Assembly: GCA_021442155.1 (NCBI GenBank)
Contig: CM038221.1
Location: 26,193,906-26,257,905 of the forward strand
Direction of reading: 5' to 3'
Length of the DNA stretch: 64,000 bases
DNA from: Cymbidium sinense
Taxonomy: Eukaryota; Streptophyta; Magnoliopsida; Asparagales; Orchidaceae
Of the stretch, positions 58,532 to 64,000 are shown one piece after another; the first letter of the stretch is position 1; every line of letters starts with the position of its first letter. Below the pieces are notes generated by a model. That model had not been told where the DNA came from. It saw nothing but the letters and a program-made list of their open reading frames with translations, and ran no database searches. The position numbers and the translations under genes are program-made.

Positions 58532-58941
58532 TTGTATTTACATTAGAAACGTACATAATATACTGGAGATTATTTTGATTTTTTTTTCTCTTTTCTTCCA
58601 TCTATCGTCACTGCCAAAGTGAGTGATTTAATTCAATTTATTATTTCTTTATCATCTGACTATTGAAATTAGACATAAAAATGCTTAACTACAGTAATCG
58701 AAGAAGGGCTGCAAACATATAATCCCAAGTAAGAAAGATATGTACACTATCGCACGGTTAAATATGACAGACCTGACCTCAGTAGAATCACAAACATAAA
58801 CATCAACAGCCAACCTACGCATGTACAAGGCAAACTCAATAGGCCCAATAGAAAAACAACAAAATCAAGCCACATATATATATTAGATTTACATCATTTT
58901 AAAAAATTAAGTGATGATAATAATTTTGGTTAGACATATTA

Positions 58942-59035
<94 letters not shown>

Positions 59036-59058
59036 ATATGTATGTATGTATGTGTATA
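58942..59058. repeat. Compound microsatellite (AC)n(TA)n(TG)n(TATG)n
   Basis: Short acacaca, then about 14 TA repeats, then about 20 TG repeats, then interrupted TATG repeats. It has self-complementary and Z-DNA-prone composition and is likely length-polymorphic. Confidence 0.97.
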
Positions 59059-59146
59059 AAATCTTATGATATGACCTTTATCTCTAGTAGGGTTTGGGGC
59101 CATCATCTTACTAAAATTATGGTTGTGATCTAGTATTGGCCAACTC

Positions 59147-59572
59147 TAGGGGCAATTTGGTTTGATTGCTTGTGAGTGTAAAGTAAATACAGGGGATATA
59201 ACTTTTTGTGTATTTGGCATGGTGCAAAGTAAGTAATGTGACGATTAGAATATCTTAGAAAGATGAATTTTGGTGTATTTAGAATTTGCCCAATTTTGGC
59301 TGAATTTCAAATACACCTGCCAATATAAAATCCAGCCACTATCGTTGACCGCCACTCGCTACCACCACCAACCCCACTACCAGGCACCCACTATCAGCCG
59401 CCACCACTGCCACTCATAACCCCAAAAATATTTTACATTATATTTATTCTACCAAATAGAAGGAAAAAAAAACAAACTCATGTAGAGTTTTCAACTAGAC
59501 AACCTAAAGTAATTCAAATATATTACATTCACTTTACACTGTATTTCTTTTTCAAGCAACCAAACTCCCCTA
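59147..59572. mobile_element. MITE-like element, 426 bp
   Basis: The left end 'taggggcaatttggtttgat' and the complement of the right end ('taggggagtttggttgcttg') are imperfect terminal inverted repeats. Both are followed by 'gcttg' and then 'gtaaag' or 'gtgtaaag' and 'aaatacag'. It is noncoding, with a GC-richer centre carrying 'ccaccac' repeats (about 59350-59410). It resembles plant MITEs with G-rich 'gtttggtt' ends. The target duplication is not clear (cta before, taa after the g-run). Confidence 0.62.
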
Positions 59573-59934
59573 AATGATTTGTCAATGCTTCAGAATTGAC
59601 TCTGTTCTCATCTGCATATATAGTTTCTAGTGATAGAATTTTTTGTTAATTTGCAAACCCATTTCCTTATGGTAAAAAATCAACTTCCTCTTGAACAAAA
59701 TCTTTTTGCTTGCTTTAAAATAAAATTAATTATTTAATGCTATTGTTGATTATAATAATCAAATAATTTTAAAGCAATAAGGCAATTCTCTCCTTTGATA
59801 AAAAGATTCATGAGATGGCAAAACCATTTTCCTTAACTCTCACAGAGAACTTTAACTTTGTCTTATCCCCCTAGAAGTTCTTAGTTATCTATTTGTGAGA
59901 ATAAGGTGTTTGACTATTCTTATGGTTGATCTTA

Positions 59935-60185
59935 ATTATAGGAATTAGGAATAAACTAAAATACACAAAGTTTCAATTAAAATCCACCACCACTAAACTT
60001 TTACCTCACACTTTTATTTTCAAATATGTCATTAGTTTCATACCTATCATCATTACCAAACTTATAATTATTATAATACCTTCCTTCAATCCTAATAATA
60101 TATAAAATGGCCCTACTCATACAAACCTAAAATATAATAGCTTGAAATAAAGACTCAACAGTAATACAAAGACTAAATATATAAA
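59935..60185. repeat. Dispersed repeat, copy 1
   Basis: It shares an ordered set of words with 61165-61425: 'aaaatacaca/taaa', 'ccaccactaaa' or 'ctaccactaaa', 'catcattac', 'ttataatacct', 'cctaaaatataa' or 'gctaaaatataa', and 'aaagactcaa' or 'aaagatccaa'. Direct orientation, about 1.23 kb apart. The family was not identified. Confidence 0.5.
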
Positions 60186-61164
60186 AATTCATAAAATAGT
60201 AAAAAAAAAAAAGTTTCAATATGCATCCTACACCATTCTCCATAGTTTCAAAGAATTCATTAGTAAATAAAGCCAAGCATACTAGAGAAATGATAAGTTA
60301 CAATTGCTCCATCTCATCCATGATCCATAATAGGGATAAAATCTCATTAAATAGTCAAGGGATCTTCATTTCATAGAAGATCTTAATTATCCAAACAACA
60401 ATGTTAGTGAAATTAGTGATAAAGATGTATCCATAAGCACTACCAACATGTCAATAAAAAAATTACAAGTAGAAGCATTAACTAATCATTGAAAATATTT
60501 TTATGATACAAATTTAACTTTCACATTGAATGGTAGAATTCTAGTATTTATATAGAGTTCAAGTTTATATGCATGAATACTAGTCTTCCTAACAATCTCA
60601 TGTCATCTAACTTTTCTAATATTCCAATTTTGAATTAATTTTATAATAAAATATTCAAGTCTTACTTTTATTAAAAATATATACCTTATTAATTAATTTT
60701 CATGTAAATTAATAAGAAATTTATACTTGTTATAAATCTTCAATTTTGTTGAATTCTTTTAGTAATAATCATGCAAATTTTGTGCCAAAAAAGTTTTAAT
60801 ATAACTTAAAGAATGTAAGCATGCATATTCAAGATGGATGGCCAAAATAGAGTTCACCAACAAATTGAATTTGACCTAAATTTGATATGAAGACCTAATC
60901 TGACTTATATTTAACATAAAATTTATGTTTGAATGAGATATACCAAATTCAAGTCAATTGAGTTGAAAGTGGTTCAGTCTCAAATTAAGGTTTCAACCGG
61001 TTCAATAAATAAGTCAGATTTGAGTCCTAATAATAAGAATTAATACCCCTAGCAAATCACTTACATGGTTGGATGAGAACACAAAAAACATAGAAAATTT
61101 ATGAAGTAGTTTTGTATTCAATAATTAAGTGGATGATATTGCTAGAAATATCTTATTTATAAGA
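60186..61164. other. AT-rich spacer with no recognisable gene
   Basis: Nothing supportable was seen. It separates the two copies of the dispersed repeat. Confidence 0.4.
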
Positions 61165-61425
61165 ATAAGTGAAAGACCAAAATACATAAATCTAACAAAA
61201 AATTCAAACCTACCACTAAAATTTATCTATCACTATTATTTTCGCAAGCCATCATCATTACTATATTTTTTATCATTATAATACCTACCATCATTATTAT
61301 ATCTACAACCAATCATTCATAATAAATTTTTTTTAGAAATATCACCCTATATATAAGCTAAAATATAACATTATGACATAAAGATCCAAGAATATAAAAT
61401 TACAACACCTCGTTCCCCCTCATAG
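61165..61425. repeat. Dispersed repeat, copy 2
   Basis: Diverged partner of 59935-60185 in the same orientation. Beginning 'aaagaccaaaatacataaat', it continues to 'aaagatccaagaatataa'. Confidence 0.5.
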
Positions 61426-61639
61426 TTATAATATAAAGGATCCTAAATACATGAATATAAAATCATGAAATACTAAATAAGATTCAAAATGCATTCTACA
61501 TGAGGGCTACTTAGCAAAGTGATTAAGTTTTAAGATCAAATTTATATATTCAAAATAACTTGTCTTATATTACTATTGAGACAGTTGCATCATAAATTTT
61601 AAAATACTTTTTGTAGTATTTTTCAAACAAAACTATATG

Positions 61640-62442
61640 ATAAGTGTATTAGTCTTGCTTAATTTTATGTTATATTTTAAGTTATAAGTGTCATCGTGAT
61701 TATTGCATTAAATTTAAGTTTAAAGTTTAACCCTAACAGTAAGTCTCACCTTATATATAAGATTCAAAGTTAATGTGCTTAATTGTGACATTATCAGCCT
61801 TATTTCTTAGAAGTTTTTCAAATATTAATTTAATAAAAATAAAATTCTTAAATTTTAATTAAATTTTGTAGCTTCAACATAAATCAAATCTCATCAAAAT
61901 ATTAAAACTTAATGTATGATAGTGCATTAGTCTTGCTTAGTCTTATGTGAAATTTTAGGTTATAAATGCCTTCATAATTATTGCATTAAATTTAAGTTTA
62001 AAGTTTTACCCTAGTGGTAAATCTTTCCCTTAATCTAAGATTAAAATCTAATGTCCTTAGTTATGACATTATAAGTCTAATTTCATAAAAATAAAATTTT
62101 TAAATTTTAATTAAATTTTATAGCTTCAACATAAATCAAATCTCATCAAAATATTAAAGCTTAATGTATGATAGTGCATTAGTCTTGCTTAGCCTTATGT
62201 GAAATTTTAGGTTATAAATGCCTTCATAATTATTGCATTAAATTTAAGTTTAAAGTCTTACCCTAGTGGTAAATCTTGCCCTTGATCTAAGATTAAAATC
62301 TAATGTCCTTAGTTATGACATTATAAGTCAAATTTCATAAAATTTTTCATAATATTATTTAATAAAAATAATTCTTAAATTCTAATTAAAATTTGCAACA
62401 TCAATATAAAATCAATATCATCAAAATATTAAAGTTTAATGT
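61640..62442. repeat. Three tandem units of ~250-280 bp
   Basis: 'gtgcattagtcttgcttag' followed by 'attgcattaaatttaagttt' starts at 61644, 61922 and 62174 (periods 278 and 252). Each unit continues through 'ctaatgtccttagttatgac' and 'catcaaaatattaaagctta' or variants. Units 2 and 3 are nearly identical; unit 1 is diverged. Noncoding. Confidence 0.92.
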
Positions 62443-64000
62443 AGGCTTTGTTAGATCAATGTCTGGGCTAAAAGTAGAACCTTTGGAGATACTTGCAGTG
62501 TTAATGAAGAGTGGTATAGCAAATGATAGAGAAAATGCTAAAGGAAGAACCTATTTTATTATCTCTTAAGCAATATTTATACAAGATAAGAGGATTCAAT
62601 TGCTCTAAAAAAAAAAGAATAAATTTTGAAGGGAGAGGGTCTTGGGCTAAAATTTCCTCTAACCAAAACCTAACCCTAAAGAGGCCTCTTTTATATAATA
62701 TTTTGGGGAGGAATAAAAAAGACAATATTAAAGCTCTGAGTAATAGGTACTTGCCTTAACTTAAGGCAAGTGCACATTGGCAAGTGATGAGCTTTATGGC
62801 TTGATTTATGGATGGTTGTTCTTGTGGGGAATTATTGAACTTAAGTCATCCGAGCCATTTTCCTTGGATACTCACTTTACGTGGGATAGTCTTTGTCAAT
62901 ATGGTCGACGCCCATGCTCTTTTTTTCTGACTTTCTTCCTTTGCTTGTCATACATGCGGTGAGTATTTAGCATTTAGACATGTAGGATTGGTTTTTGTAT
63001 TTCTGAGCCTCTCAAATATGCAACGATCATAAACTTGTTTGCTTCTTTAACTTGAGCCAAACTCTTTGAAAATTTTAAGATCAAATCTTTGATATAAATC
63101 CATAAAATCATTAATGTATGCCACTACTTTATTTAAGAGTTTTTTAAGAGGCAATATCTTTTAAAATATAATTAATCATATGAGATTACCCTTGAAGTAA
63201 ATTTTCTTCTTAATGTGAAATACACCTTATTCAATTTTTTTTTTCATATTATAGGGGAAAACCTATGTATACAAAAAAACCCAATTTTTCTAGATCTTAA
63301 CTATTTCTCATAGTTTATAAAAGATTTATATTTCTATCTTTTAAGATGTTACACAATTCCTTATCTAACACTCAATTATATATATTTTTTCAATCAAATT
63401 AGTATTGATCATTTGAGCGAATTGTAAAAAAAAATATCTTTATCTATTGAGACAATATGACAAATATTCTATGTAAATTTCATTTGAAAATTTATGCACT
63501 ATTATGTCAAAAGGGTGAGACTTATTATGTTTGAGTAAATTATGTGATGTTGAATAGATGCATCAACTTAAAGTGAATTTAAAATATTTTTTTCTATGCT
63601 TCTAGTGAAGGTGAACAATTTTGATGTTTTATTATTTTACATTTTATATAAATATTTGTTTTATCATCAAATAAAGAAAATGTATTGATTTTATAAGCAC
63701 ATCTGACTCATGGGTATATAATTTAAAAAAAAATCTATAAAACTGCTAAAACCTTCAAAATTTCATAAAAAATAAAATGTCCAACCAAAAATATAAATAA
63801 GATCTTTATGGATTCATCTCAATCTCAATGAGAGGAATCTATTTAACCTAACAATTTTAATTTTCATTGGATAACTTTAAGTTAATTTAAGTTTAATTAA
63901 AATTAATCAAACTCTAATTAAGCTCAAAATATCAAACCAATTAATTTTAGATTGAGGAAGTAAAATTGGAGTAAAAATACACCTTTGATAAACTTCTTAG
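62443..64000. other. AT-rich region with no recognisable gene
   Basis: Small ORFs at 62501-62962 on both strands overlap one another and show no known motif. The sequence around 62660-62700 ('cctctttta' then 'tataatatt') looks promoter- or LTR-like, but no paired repeat is seen in the window. Confidence 0.35.

Noticed and set aside
62501..62962. Overlapping ORFs on both strands as a small gene
   Set aside because: They overlap each other in opposite directions, share no recognisable domain, and the region is AT-rich with an A-run.
1..64000. Intact host gene, tRNA or rRNA gene
   Set aside because: I found no long conserved ORF outside transposon remnants and no tRNA cloverleaf or rRNA motif by eye. 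A dedicated tRNA or protein search could still find a diverged one.

Overview
This window looks like nuclear DNA from a repeat-rich flowering plant. The evidence is a low-GC background, degenerate plant-type Ty3/gypsy (Tat-like) and Ty1/copia retrotransposons, a PIF/Harbinger DNA transposon with its typical Myb/SANT-like plus nuclease pair, and MITE-like foldbacks. I see no intact host gene, tRNA, rRNA or CRISPR array. Every recognisable protein is a broken transposon protein. The species cannot be named from this sequence.

The main feature is a nest of insertions built from one gypsy family with very long LTRs (about 7.2 to 8.1 kb), coding on the minus strand. Reading outward from the deepest layer: (1) solo LTR 'B' (20930-28995, flanked by gtggg/gtgag) lies inside the LTR remnant 20402-29944. 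(2) That remnant is the truncated 5' LTR of element 1, whose internal region is 11372-20401 (3' UTR repeats, integrase, archaeal-type RNase H, RNase H, RT, protease). (3) Element 1 interrupts the RT of element 2 (29945-35309, RT to gag), which has a 165-bp LTR remnant at 35310-35474. (4) Element 2 interrupts the gag-proximal region of element 3 (35475-38059, with an unusual array of eight hairpins in its leader), whose 5' LTR is 'C' (38060-45260). (5) LTR C sits inside the RT of a minus-strand copia element (45261-46794). The left edge (1-11371) is another LTR ('A') whose first ~2.37 kb is present three times in tandem. It runs off the window and ends at 11371 next to element 1's 3' UTR.

The copia element is cut on its other side by a plus-strand PIF/Harbinger element whose terminal sequence begins at 46795. 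Its Myb/SANT-like gene is itself split by a fourth gypsy LTR ('D', solo, 48474-52428, flanked by ggacc/ggatc). Its transposase gene follows at about 53365-54698. Both have stop codons.

Downstream (54880-64000) come a G/T-skewed minisatellite of about 17 units, a possible retroposon 3' end with a short poly(A), two MITE-like foldbacks (58164-58531 and 59147-59572), a compound TA/TG/TATG microsatellite, a diverged repeat pair, and a three-unit ~260-bp tandem repeat. The rest is AT-rich and without recognisable genes.

Candidate 'systems' worth attention are features of the gypsy family: the very long LTR, a dense TTGACY (W-box-like) block followed by a CpG-containing GC-rich patch in each copy, the leader hairpin array, and a different private internal tandem amplification in each of three LTR copies. 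All boundaries were read by eye. Domain edges are accurate to tens of bases; LTR ends and target duplications are given to the base where both ends could be read.
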